From: Cytobacillus oceanisediminis
GTDB lineage: Bacteria; Bacillota; Bacilli; Bacillales; Cytobacillaceae
DNA: 64,000 bases
Assembly (NCBI RefSeq): GCF_004366035.1
Contig: NZ_SOEE01000010.1
Coordinates: 151,306 to 215,305, forward strand
Reading direction: 5' to 3'
A program made the translations under genes and the position numbers. Position 1 is the stretch's first letter. Every line of letters begins with the position of its first letter. This document shows, one piece after another, positions 52,352-60,210 of this stretch. The notes below the pieces were generated by a model. That model was not told the DNA's origin and did not search any database. It saw nothing but the letters and a program-made list of their open reading frames with translations.

Positions 52352-52570
52352 TTAGCCCAGGATTTCGAAGCTGTCATTTCTATTCATTTCAGCCAGTGGA
52401 TAGCTGCATAGTCCAGAGATCGCTTGTCCCACTGAGAAAAGCTGGTCTGCTGTTGCCGATTGCTTTACGCGACTGTAGGTTTTGGACTTGTGGATTGGTT
52501 TGCCCTGCGTATTAAGGCCTGTTTCAAACACTAGACGAAGTTTGGAATCAGTGATAATTGCTTGCGCCAT
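52352..52570 (-). CDS. DUF1659-family protein
   Basis: This 72-residue protein matches DUF1659 (SKLRLVFETGLNTQGKPIHKSKTYSRVK, then NDSFEILG). GGGGGTG precedes the ATG. DUF1659 and DUF2922 proteins usually occur as neighbours, as here, and look like a partner pair. The function is unknown. Confidence 0.85.
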   Translation of the reverse strand: MAQAIITDSKLRLVFETGLNTQGKPIHKSKTYSRVKQSATADQLFSVGQAISGLCSYPLAEMNRNDSFEILG

Positions 52571-52635
52571 CTTTGTTCACCCCCTTTCATGCTCTATATA
52601 CGAATTATGGGGAGATAAGGACAGGGTAAAATTGA

Positions 52636-53139
52636 TTAATCTTCCAAAAAGCGATTATTTTCCATTATATTTTTCAGCTTCTCACGGGCACCATGCCGCC
52701 AGTTTTTGACTGCTGACAGGCTGACTTGTTCTTTTTCAGCTATTTCCTTGACAGACATCTGATCACATAATGTATACTGCAGCCATTTCATTTGATTGGC
52801 AGTTAATAGCCCGCATTTTGTTAGCAGCTCGTGTGTATGATCTGTGGCGGGGAATGGGGAGGGGCCTTCAATAAGTTCCCAGAATTCATCTTTCGGATAG
52901 AAATATTGTTGGCTTTGTTTATTCTGTCTTGTTAATTCGTTCATGATTTTCCCTTTTACCATACTGTAAGAATAGGAAAAAAAAGTCCCTTTTTCAGCGT
53001 CATGATTTTTCCACGCCTGCCAAAGTGAAATTAATCCCAGCTGGTAAAATTCCTCCTTGTTGTTAAAGATGTTCAGGCTATGCATGATTTTATGGATCAT
53101 TGGATCATATTGGGCTGCTAACTGTTCAAAACTCTCCAT
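52636..53139 (-). CDS. Sigma-70-family RNA polymerase sigma factor
   Basis: This protein of about 167 residues has a compact sigma-70 layout: region 2 (EEFYQLGLISLWQAWKNHDAEKGTFFSYSYSMVKGKIMNELTRQN) and region 4 with an HTH (MSVKEIAEKEQVSLSAVKNWRHGAREKLKN). Regions 1.1 and 3 are absent, as in ECF-like or YvrI/SigO-like factors. ATG 53139 has GAAGGGAT upstream. No anti-sigma gene is recognisable next to it. It heads the DUF1659-DUF2922-YvrJ run. Confidence 0.88.
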   Translation of the reverse strand: MESFEQLAAQYDPMIHKIMHSLNIFNNKEEFYQLGLISLWQAWKNHDAEKGTFFSYSYSMVKGKIMNELTRQNKQSQQYFYPKDEFWELIEGPSPFPATDHTHELLTKCGLLTANQMKWLQYTLCDQMSVKEIAEKEQVSLSAVKNWRHGAREKLKNIMENNRFLED

Positions 53140-53243
53140 GAATATTATCCCTTCAAGGAAAGCGCGCTCTCTATGTATTCCCGGGTAGCTCAAACATAGC
53201 GTGTAAAAAATATTTTGGCGAATCAAGAAAAAGTCCCAGTTCA

Positions 53244-53308
53244 GTGAGTTAACCCCCCTAAGTCCGGAGTTAAGGGGTCCAAGTCCGGACTTAAGGGGTC
53301 TAACTCAC
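53244..53308. repeat. 65-bp complex inverted repeat with internal direct repeats
   Basis: GTGAGTTA (53244-53251) and TAACTCAC (53301-53308) are perfect outer arms. Inside are two direct repeats of AAGTCCGGAnTTAAGGGGTC, the second containing the palindrome AAGTCCGGACTT, and a facing ACCCCCCTAAGTCCGG arm. Several alternative hairpins can form. It lies between the sigma-factor gene and the HTH protein gene. Confidence 0.85.
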
Positions 53309-53310
53309 GA

Positions 53311-53342
53311 AAAACGGGTAGTTAGCCTGTTTTTTTATTTTT
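53311..53342 (-). terminator. Terminator of the HTH-protein gene
   Basis: On the minus strand AAACAGGCTAACTACCCGTTTTTC forms a short stem (AACAGG with CCCGTT, one mismatch) followed by TTTTTC, directly at the stop of the gene at 53335. On the other strand the T-run is longer, so it could act in both directions. Confidence 0.5.
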
Positions 53343-54147
53343 TGTAAAAAAAATTCATGAAGAAGCCATTATCTTCAGCTAAAAACCCCATTTTAAACAA
53401 ATCCTCAAAGTACATTTCTTCAAATTTCTTAGTCAAAATTCCATAGAAATAAGCGACAGGATTATTAATGGCGCGGGTTTTCATCTTACCGATCAGCTGC
53501 TTAAATGAATGGATGGCTGCTGCTAAAACAGCGTTCAAATTTTGTTCACAATTGTTTTTATATGCTGCAATGGATGCCATTTTCCAAAACTCCTCAATTT
53601 GCTTTGCTTTCGGAAAAAAGTATTTTACAGTGCTTGTGAATGATTGTGGTACACGATCACTAGTGTAGGTGTGATCAAGGACGGTATAGTTACGTTTATT
53701 AATCTTTTGATTTTTATTAGCTTTAGAAAGATTGATAGTTTTATTAGGGTGGTCCAATTTTTCTTTCTTAGGTGGCTCACTCTTGGGAAAACGATTAAAA
53801 ACATACAAATTACTGGACTGGGACCCGTTTTTTCTCTCTGTTTCAAGTACAGTGATAATCCCTATCTCTAAAGCTTTGGCAATCATCCTTTTAAAAGTGG
53901 ATCGGGAAATGCCATTTCCGTTATATTCTTCGTGGATGGCTTTTAAAATGGTGCCAATTTTAGCATTGGAGACTCCAGGAATTTTCGCAGCAAAACGAAC
54001 CAGCCTCTTTAAACCAGCTAGTTCACCTTTTGAGAACTTTTCCTTATGCAGCGAAAGCCACATCTCCACATGCGCATTAAACTCCTGAAGATTCTTAAAT
54101 TGGGAATATCCTTCAAATTGCTCAATTCTGCCTGATTTTAAATTCAT
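53335..54147 (-). CDS. Winged-helix DNA-binding protein (replication-initiator-like or regulatory, unknown)
   Basis: This protein of about 270 residues has a probable winged helix in the first half (GVSNAKIGTILKAIHEEYNGNGISRSTFKRMIAKALEIGIITVLETERKNGSQSSNLYVF), a Lys/Asn-rich linker (about 135-165) and a helical C-terminal half. The pattern recalls HTH proteins of plasmids and phages in Bacillus. I do not recognise a precise family. ATG 54147 is supported by AAAGGGCGG. It lies next to the 65-bp inverted repeat, a possible binding site. Confidence 0.7.
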   Translation of the reverse strand: MNLKSGRIEQFEGYSQFKNLQEFNAHVEMWLSLHKEKFSKGELAGLKRLVRFAAKIPGVSNAKIGTILKAIHEEYNGNGISRSTFKRMIAKALEIGIITVLETERKNGSQSSNLYVFNRFPKSEPPKKEKLDHPNKTINLSKANKNQKINKRNYTVLDHTYTSDRVPQSFTSTVKYFFPKAKQIEEFWKMASIAAYKNNCEQNLNAVLAAAIHSFKQLIGKMKTRAINNPVAYFYGILTKKFEEMYFEDLFKMGFLAEDNGFFMNFFYKK

Positions 54148-54434
54148 ACATATGCACCGCCCTTTCACCTCCTAAATACAAATGAAGGGTGGGGGAAGGA
54201 CAGGGGGTTATTGGGTACATTGTGACGAAATCGTGAACGGGGGTGTTTTTTGGAACTAGCTGTTGAAGCGTGGCGACAAAGAATAAAGCTTCATAGGCCA
54301 TAATAGATTTATGTAGACTGAGTTTCGCAGGTTCAAAGTAAAACGCACGCCATTTGAAATTCATGTCTACAAAAATTCGAAGGTACAAGTAAAAACGGTC
54401 GCCAAGCTAAATAATTATGACCTGCCCTAATATC

Positions 54435-54490
54435 TTGACAATGATAATCATTTTCATTTAAAATAAACTTTATCAATGATAATCATTATC
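54435..54490 (+). promoter_or_regulatory. Promoter with two Fur boxes
   Basis: TTGACA at 54435-54440 and TAAAAT at 54459-54464 (18-base spacing) form a promoter. GACAATGATAATCATTTTC at 54437-54455 matches 17 of 19 bases of the Fur box GATAATGATAATCATTATC. A second box, ending GATAATCATTATC at 54490, matches 16 of 19 from 54472. Overlap with the -35/-10 region and the start point predicts iron repression. The 290 bases between the HTH gene and this promoter hold no gene I can support. Confidence 0.85.
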
Positions 54491-54543
54491 AATCAATTTA
54501 GTTTACATCAAAATAATCTAAACTGAGGGAGGGATATAAGTCG

Positions 54544-54666
54544 ATTAAACATCACATTTGCGGCTGGTGCGGTTATATGGCGGATACTGAATCTGATGAA
54601 AATAACGAAGCCCAATGCCCTTGCTGCGGTTTGGATCGTATCGAGGCAGCTGATTATGAAATGTAG
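54544..54666 (+). CDS. Small zinc-ribbon-like protein with ATT start
   Basis: This 40-codon frame encodes KHHICGWCGYMADTESDE followed by AQCPCCGLDRIEAADYEM, a rubredoxin/zinc-ribbon-like pair of CxxC knuckles (CGWC and CPCC). No ATG, GTG or TTG starts it: GAGGGAGGG is followed after about 10 bases by ATT, which I take as the start (ATT is used by infC). A later ATG (54577) would lose the first knuckle. It is the first gene after the Fur boxes, 12 bases before the next gene. The function is unknown; iron or zinc binding is inferred. Confidence 0.65.
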   Translation: MKHHICGWCGYMADTESDENNEAQCPCCGLDRIEAADYEM

Positions 54667-54678
54667 GAGAGTTGAAAA

Positions 54679-55074
54679 ATGAGTGAACTTTATATCGCAA
54701 TAGATCATTTTGATCATCAAATCGATTGCTTTTGCCCGGATGCTGATCATGTGAATATACTGCATTTTCAAAAGGGGGATTTAATTGAGGTCACTCCTGA
54801 ACGTAAATCTACAATGCTGGGATGGTATGCGCTAGTGGTGATTAATGGACAGCAGGCATTTTTCATGGCTATAGAGGATATTGAGAGATATTTCATGAGT
54901 GAATGCATATCATCACAGTTAGATATAGACCTGAAAATCAATTATCTGCAATATAAAATTGATCAGGATCTTGAAGCGGGGGACAAGGACTCTTTTGAAG
55001 AGAATAGCAGAAAGCTGAGCGAAACCTGCAGACTGAAAGAGGAATTAGAATATTACATAGCCAAAGCCATCTAA
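54679..55074 (+). CDS. IDEAL-domain-like protein in a Fur-regulated operon
   Basis: This 131-residue protein has an N-terminal beta-rich part with HFDHQIDCFCPDADH and GDLIEVTPERKSTMLGWYALVVINGQ (SH3-like). The C-terminal part, LDIDLKINYLQYKIDQDLEAGDKDSFEENSRKL, resembles the IDEAL domain of YpiB/UPF0302 proteins. TAGGAGAG precedes the ATG. It is co-transcribed with the zinc-ribbon gene under two Fur boxes and closed by a strong terminator, so an iron-limitation role is likely. The molecular function is unknown. Confidence 0.75.
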   Translation: MSELYIAIDHFDHQIDCFCPDADHVNILHFQKGDLIEVTPERKSTMLGWYALVVINGQQAFFMAIEDIERYFMSECISSQLDIDLKINYLQYKIDQDLEAGDKDSFEENSRKLSETCRLKEELEYYIAKAI

Positions 55075-55081
55075 AAGGTGT

Positions 55082-55134
55082 AAACAGGAATAAAGTTAAC
55101 GTATCTGAGCGTTAGCTTTATTCCTGTTTATTCC
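55082..55134 (+). terminator. Strong intrinsic terminator of the Fur operon
   Basis: AAACAGGAATAAAGTTAACG and CGTTAGCTTTATTCCTGTTT pair over about 19 bases around TATCTGAG. There is an A/T-rich end but only a short T-run. Confidence 0.85.
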
Positions 55135-55785
55135 ATTTATGTATCCCAATATAGAAAATTTCCACGCATGAAATCTGGCCGCCTGTAAAATACCTTTTTC
55201 CTTTTGGATGCAAGGATGTGATTCCTTTTACCAAACCTTTTCACCCTCTCCATATTAGTTACTGGTATTGCAGCAAATTTGCTGTACCGTTTAAAAAAGT
55301 GTCAGTCAAATTGTCACAACCCGCCAGTTTTTATGTAGTAGGGACGATGATAAGGATTGGAGGGAATTGCTTGACTTCAAACTCTGAGGTGCCGAAATTA
55401 GATCTGTTAGATTTAATCAGCGAGCGGCTTAGTCTTATCCCAAAGATGAGGTAGATGAAATAATGAATAATCCATTAGTAATAAGAAGAGAGCCTTTATT
55501 TAGATTTTCGCATTATTTTTTTATAAATTACTTACATTACACCTTATTTTAGGGTTTGCTATGGATGGAATTTTTGGTTAATGCTAATTAGTGTTCTAAT
55601 TAAAAAAGCAATCCTTTTGCTTCAAATCTTCTATTATTTACCCACTAAAAAAGTAAAGAAATACTTCAAATTTTTATATGTATCTATCTATTAATCCTAA
55701 TGGGTTAGGGTAACCCAAATAGAACGTGAAGGTTACAAGTTTACTTTTTGCAACAAGTGATAAGACCTTGAAAGATATTTAAAAT
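55135..55785. other. A/T-rich gap, no supported gene
   Basis: A frame at 55218-55454 exists but has no ribosome site at its start. Only its last 27 codons (from TTG 55371, behind TTGGAGGGA: LTSNSEVPKLDLLDLISERL) look gene-like; this could be a tiny protein or the remnant of a lost gene. The rest is A/T-rich without recognisable features. Confidence 0.5.
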
Positions 55786-55826
55786 AATAGCACAGACCCA
55801 ATATAGGTCTGTGCTTATTATTTTTT
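55786..55826 (-). terminator. Intrinsic terminator of the CBS gene
   Basis: AATAATAGCACAGACC and GGTCTGTGCTTATTATT pair around CAATATA (one bulge), with A/T-runs at both ends. It is 23 bases past the stop of the minus-strand CBS gene. Confidence 0.88.
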
Positions 55827-55848
55827 TAAATACCAAAGGAACCCCTTA

Positions 55849-56283
55849 CTACTCTTGCGGTGCAGAAGGAGTTGAAATACTTTGTAATGCCTGTTCTGCC
55901 TCATTTGCATATTGGTTCTGTACGGCTAGATCTCCTAAAGCTACCATTCCGACTATTTGTCCATTTTCCACTACAGGCAATCGTCTAATTTGCTGCTGTG
56001 CCATTAAATTTGATGCTTGATGAACATCCATATCAGGGGTCCCTTGTACAATTTTCTGTGCAGTCATAACTTGCGAGATTGGTGTTTGAACATTTTCTCC
56101 TTGAGCGGTGGTACGAAGTGTTATATCACGATCTGTTACAATGCCAACGATATGCCTGGCGTTATTAACTACAGGGATAGCTCCGATATTATATTGGCTC
56201 ATTAATGCCGCAGCTTCCTGTACCGTCTGTGTTTCGTTAACTGTAACAACATTTGATGTCATGATATCTTTTAATTGTGCCAT
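55849..56283 (-). CDS. CBS-domain pair protein
   Basis: This 144-residue protein is two CBS domains and a short Gln/Ala-rich tail. Both domains show the usual pattern: MTSNVVTVNETQTVQEAAALMSQYNIGAIPVV with IVGIVTDRDI, and MTAQKIVQGTPDMDVHQASNLMAQQQIRRLPVV with GMVALGDLA. Such stand-alone pairs bind adenine nucleotides and are often stress-induced in Bacillaceae. The partner is unknown. TTGGAGG precedes the ATG. Confidence 0.92.
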   Translation of the reverse strand: MAQLKDIMTSNVVTVNETQTVQEAAALMSQYNIGAIPVVNNARHIVGIVTDRDITLRTTAQGENVQTPISQVMTAQKIVQGTPDMDVHQASNLMAQQQIRRLPVVENGQIVGMVALGDLAVQNQYANEAEQALQSISTPSAPQE

Positions 56284-56652
56284 AATAATACCTCCAAATT
56301 TTTTTGTTCTTTAGATAGGATGTGGAAAATTGGTGATATTATTTATGATTATTTATCCTATTTTTTTATAAGGCAGCCACTTTCCTATTTTGATTAAAAG
56401 AGTCACTTGGTATAGTTCTTTCACTGGTAGTTTTACCAATGCTGTTAATAACAAATTTAGAAATAATTTGCTTGTCTTTATACTTACTAAGGATCAAAAA
56501 GTAAATAGATATTTTTCTATAGGCAGCATTTTTGTTATTTAAATAATCAGAATACAAAAGGCTATGGAGGTACAAGTTGAGTTTAAAAAATGATATTTAA
56601 AAAGACATTATGAAGGACAAGTAGAAGGCACTTGTAATTTAATAACAATAAA
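56284..56652. other. A/T-rich gap, no supported gene
   Basis: This gap is A/T-rich. A frame near 56366-56575 on the minus strand lacks a ribosome site and looks like composition noise. I see no RNA gene or repeat. Confidence 0.5.
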
Positions 56653-56686
56653 AAAAGCCTTCTTTCTATAAGAAGAAAAAAGGCTC
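56653..56686 (-). terminator. Intrinsic terminator of the second YfcC gene
   Basis: AAAGCCTTCTTTCT and AGAAGAAAAAAGGCTC pair (with one bulge) around ATA, with the minus-strand end running into TTTTTTATTG. It lies about 65 bases past the stop of the minus-strand carrier gene. Confidence 0.75.
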
Positions 56687-56748
56687 TTAATTACAGTATA
56701 CCTTCATTATTATTTTCAAACTGTAATCGGCAGCTCTAAAATCACAAT

Positions 56749-58158
56749 TTAAAAGGGACCCCAATTCATCCACACGCCGATTACAAGGAAAACTGATCCA
56801 AGGATGATCCAAATCATAAGTAATGGAAAAATGAACCGGATCCATTTTATCCATGATACACCTGCAATTGCTAAATTCGCCATCAATATCCCAGATGTAG
56901 GTGTAATTACATTTGTAAAACCATCTCCCATTTTGTATGCTTGTACGGCAACTTGTCTAGGAATTTCCATAATATCTGCCAACGGAGTCATAATTGGCAT
57001 TACTATAACGGCCTGGCCACTTCCAGAAGAAACTAAGATATTAAATAATAGGTTGGCAATAAACATTACCAATGCACCCATAACACTGGTAAAAGGTGTC
57101 ATAAGATTTGCCATTCCCTGAACAATTGTATCTAAGATCTTCCCATCTTCTAAAACTACTACGATGGAACGAGCCATTCCAATAATCATTGCTCCATACA
57201 CTAATCCCTTAGCACCCTTAAAGAATTCTAATACAAGTTTGTTTGGTGTTATCTTTGCAATGATTGCAGTTCCCACTGCAATTATTAGAAATATTGCAGC
57301 CATCTCATTTAGAGACCAATTGTATTGAAAAACCCCAAATACATAGATCCCAATTCCGATTACAAGCCAAAACAACACAAGTTTATGTACACCTGTAAGA
57401 ACAATTTGTTTATTTAACTGATTTTTCTCTTCAATTTTCGGAAAAGGGGTATTTCCTAATACACTTTTAGCAGGATCATTTTTTATTTTATTGGCATAAT
57501 AAGCAATGTAGGCAATTGTTGTAATTAGTATTGTGATGTATATGATAATTCGATACCCGATGCCAGAAAACAAAGGCAGCTGGGCAATTTGCTGTGCAGT
57601 ACCTGTTGTTAGCGGGTCAAGGAAAGCGGTATTAAATCCTGCGTAGGCGCCAAGATATATAATTGAGATTCCCACTATAGCATCCATCTTCATTGAACGG
57701 GCCAAGATGATACCAATAGGTATAAATGCAATTACAGCATTAACGATAATCCCTAGGGCTCCAAAAATTGAAAAGAGTATACATACGACCGTTATCAGCA
57801 GTAATTCTTTATTTTTTGTTTTTTCAATCGTTTTTAAAATCATAGCATCAATTGCACCAGTCGATTCAATGACGGCAAAAGATCCTCCAATAATCAATAC
57901 TAGGAAAATCAAAGGAGCAGAACTAATCATCCCTTCTTGAATGGCAAGAAATATATCTATGAGACTTGCAGTTGAGGAATCTATCTGTTTATAGCTATCT
58001 GGTACGACCATTGTTATACCTTCGACTTCTTCTCTAGAGAATTCACCAGCTGGGATAAGATAAGTCATAACCGCCATAAGGAATAAAATTCCAAATAAAA
58101 TAACATACGCATCAGGTATACCCCATTTTAACCCCTTCTTTTCTTTAGTTTTCTCCAT
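56749..58158 (-). CDS. YfcC-family (DcuC-like) membrane carrier, second copy
   Basis: This protein of about 469 residues is a paralogue of the carrier at 32-1534, with the same YLIPAGEFSRE motif after the first helix and LVSSGSGQAVIVMPIMTPLADI in the second half. It lacks the long loop insertion of the first copy near residue 50. ATG 58158 has ACGGAGGTG upstream, supporting it over the frame's earlier start. It is divergent from an RpiR regulator gene, with about 110 bases between. The operon context suggests N-acyl amino acids or dipeptides as substrates, inferred. Confidence 0.9.
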   Translation of the reverse strand: MEKTKEKKGLKWGIPDAYVILFGILFLMAVMTYLIPAGEFSREEVEGITMVVPDSYKQIDSSTASLIDIFLAIQEGMISSAPLIFLVLIIGGSFAVIESTGAIDAMILKTIEKTKNKELLLITVVCILFSIFGALGIIVNAVIAFIPIGIILARSMKMDAIVGISIIYLGAYAGFNTAFLDPLTTGTAQQIAQLPLFSGIGYRIIIYITILITTIAYIAYYANKIKNDPAKSVLGNTPFPKIEEKNQLNKQIVLTGVHKLVLFWLVIGIGIYVFGVFQYNWSLNEMAAIFLIIAVGTAIIAKITPNKLVLEFFKGAKGLVYGAMIIGMARSIVVVLEDGKILDTIVQGMANLMTPFTSVMGALVMFIANLLFNILVSSGSGQAVIVMPIMTPLADIMEIPRQVAVQAYKMGDGFTNVITPTSGILMANLAIAGVSWIKWIRFIFPLLMIWIILGSVFLVIGVWMNWGPF

Positions 58159-58207
58159 TGCAAACACCTCCGTTTGAATTTTCTTAATATTCATTGACTT
58201 TTATTAT

Positions 58208-58227
58208 AATAAAGCATAAACTTTATT
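58208..58227. promoter_or_regulatory. Inverted repeat between the second YfcC and RpiR genes
   Basis: AATAAAG (58208-58214) and CTTTATT (58221-58227) form a perfect 7-base inverted repeat with a 6-base spacer; a further ACTTTATTC half-site lies at about 58248. In a 110-base divergent promoter region this is a candidate RpiR operator. Confidence 0.5.
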
Positions 58228-58268
58228 TTAACAACAATAAATTAAATACTTTATTCTGGAGTTGAAAC

Positions 58269-59066
58269 ATGTCTTATATTGAAAAAACAAACAAACACTA
58301 TGATTCGTTAACGAAAGGATTAAAAAAAGTAGCCGAATCATTACTCTCCAATCCGGTTTTATTTGCCACACACCCAGCTAAAAAAGTAGCTTCTTTAATT
58401 GATGTCAGCGAGACAATGGTTATCCGCTTTTGTAAAGCTATAGGGTACATTGGCTTTGCAGAATTACAAAAAGATGTTCAATACAGATTGTTAACGATTC
58501 AGCCACCAGGTAAAGAAGTTTCACTTAATACATCTGATTCATTTGAAAGTGTAATGAGTATTGATGAAGGCATCATCCATCAGGTTGCTAAAAATATTGA
58601 CTGGGATATTGCTAGAAATATTGTTGACCAGATTGTTGGTTCTCGTTCAGTAAAAATAGTGGGGTATTACCAATCTTTTGCTTATGCACATTGGTTTTCA
58701 TACGTTTTAAATAATCTTCTGGATAACACCACTTTATATCGACCTGAAACTGATGTTGGAATCACTAAAGATGGTAAAGAACATGCGGTTTTAATTTTTT
58801 CCTATTATCGATATGCTTTGGAATCAATTAGATTAGCAAAAGAGGCAAAATCAAATGGGAATAATATTATCGTCATAACTGATTCACAGATTTCACCAAT
58901 TGTGGAGTATGGAGATCTCGTTTTAACAATTAACACATCTCAAAAGTCTTTATTGGAAAAAGGTCCTGTAACCTTTTCTGTTTTAAACGCACTTCTGCTC
59001 CATATAGCCCAAAAGGTTGGAAAGCTTGATTTTGTGAATCCCACAAATCGATACTATATTCAATGA
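58269..59066 (+). CDS. MurR/RpiR-family transcriptional regulator, second copy
   Basis: This 265-residue protein has an N-terminal RpiR HTH (KKVASLIDVSETMVIRFCKAIGYIGFAELQK) and a C-terminal SIS domain (SVKIVGYYQSFAYAHW; NNIIVITDSQISPI). It is a paralogue of the regulator at 8600-9463 and likewise heads an M20/racemase operon. It probably controls both this operon and the divergent YfcC gene. Confidence 0.9.
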   Translation: MSYIEKTNKHYDSLTKGLKKVAESLLSNPVLFATHPAKKVASLIDVSETMVIRFCKAIGYIGFAELQKDVQYRLLTIQPPGKEVSLNTSDSFESVMSIDEGIIHQVAKNIDWDIARNIVDQIVGSRSVKIVGYYQSFAYAHWFSYVLNNLLDNTTLYRPETDVGITKDGKEHAVLIFSYYRYALESIRLAKEAKSNGNNIIVITDSQISPIVEYGDLVLTINTSQKSLLEKGPVTFSVLNALLLHIAQKVGKLDFVNPTNRYYIQ

Positions 59067-59078
59067 AAGGTGATAAAA

Positions 59079-60209
59079 ATGGTAGCTTATCTAAGAGAAA
59101 AGATTTATGAAACATTTGATTATTTACATTCCCACCCAGAACTAAGCTGGAAAGAAACTAGTACGACAGAATATATTAAAAAGCGTTTGGAACAGGCAGG
59201 ATGTTCAGTCAGAACGTTTGAGGATTGTACAGGAGTAGTAGGGGATTATGGAAACTTCTCAGGAGATGTGCCAATTGTTGCAATTCGTGCAGACATGGAT
59301 GCCCTCTGGCAAGAGGTAAACGGTGAATTACAGGCTAATCATTCATGCGGACACGATGCCCATATGACTATGGTTTTGGGCGTTCTCTGGCAAATACAAG
59401 AGCAAAAGGGTCTTAAAGACAAGGTCGGTGTAAGGTTTATTTTCCAGCCTGCAGAAGAAGTTGGTGCAGGAGCACTAAAACTAGTAGATAAAGGAATCGT
59501 TGATAATGTCGATTATCTATATGGGATTCATCTAAGACCAGTCCAAGAAACACCAGATGGCTATGCTACTCCCGCTATTATGCATGGTGCAACAGGTTCT
59601 ATGGAATTTGAAATCAGAGGAGATGATGCACATGGTGCTCGTCCTCATTTAACTCATAATGCAATTGAAATCGGAAACTCTATTCTAAATTCCTTTAATA
59701 CAATTCATCTAGATCCAAATGTGGCTCACACAATAAAAGCTACTCGATTTATATCAGGAGGAAAAAATACTAATATCATCCCTGGCAGTGCTTCTTTGGC
59801 TATTGATTTACGTGCACAGACTAATGAAATTATGGAAAAGCTAAGGCAGAGAGTACTCGAAATTTTACAATCCTCCAGTGAACTTTTTAATACAGATATC
59901 GTATTGACGAATGATTATGGAATTGCGGCAGCTGAAGTCAGCAATGAAGCATTAGAAATGGCAGAGCAAGCAATTATTAATTGTTTAGGTGAAGAAAAGC
60001 TGGCGGCGCCCCTTATTACACCTGGTGGAGATGATTTTCATTTTTATACGATTAAAAAGCCTCATCTAAAAGCAACTATGGTTGGACTAGGATGTGACCT
60101 AAAACCTGGCCTTCATCATCCGAATATGACTTTTAATAGAGATTCCTTACTCAATGGAATAAATATTTTATCTGAAATTATCATTCTACATAGTAAAAAG
60201 GAGTGTTGA
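59079..60209 (+). CDS. M20-family amidohydrolase, second copy
   Basis: This protein of about 376 residues closely resembles the enzyme at 9460-10587, with the same metal-site motifs: RADMDALWQEVNGELQANHS, CGHDAHMTM, QPAEEVGAGA, HGARPHLTHNAIE and LKPGLHHPNMTFN. It should deacylate N-acyl-L-amino acids or similar amides. ATG 59079 is preferred over GTG 59070, which overlaps the GAAAGGTG site. Codon use is visibly more A/T-rich than in the first copy. Confidence 0.88.
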   Translation: MVAYLREKIYETFDYLHSHPELSWKETSTTEYIKKRLEQAGCSVRTFEDCTGVVGDYGNFSGDVPIVAIRADMDALWQEVNGELQANHSCGHDAHMTMVLGVLWQIQEQKGLKDKVGVRFIFQPAEEVGAGALKLVDKGIVDNVDYLYGIHLRPVQETPDGYATPAIMHGATGSMEFEIRGDDAHGARPHLTHNAIEIGNSILNSFNTIHLDPNVAHTIKATRFISGGKNTNIIPGSASLAIDLRAQTNEIMEKLRQRVLEILQSSSELFNTDIVLTNDYGIAAAEVSNEALEMAEQAIINCLGEEKLAAPLITPGGDDFHFYTIKKPHLKATMVGLGCDLKPGLHHPNMTFNRDSLLNGINILSEIIILHSKKEC

Positions 60210-60210
60210 T

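Noticed and set aside
55218..55454. 78-codon frame
   Set aside because: No ribosome site at the GTG start. Only the last 27 codons, from TTG 55371, have a plausible site; too little to call a gene.
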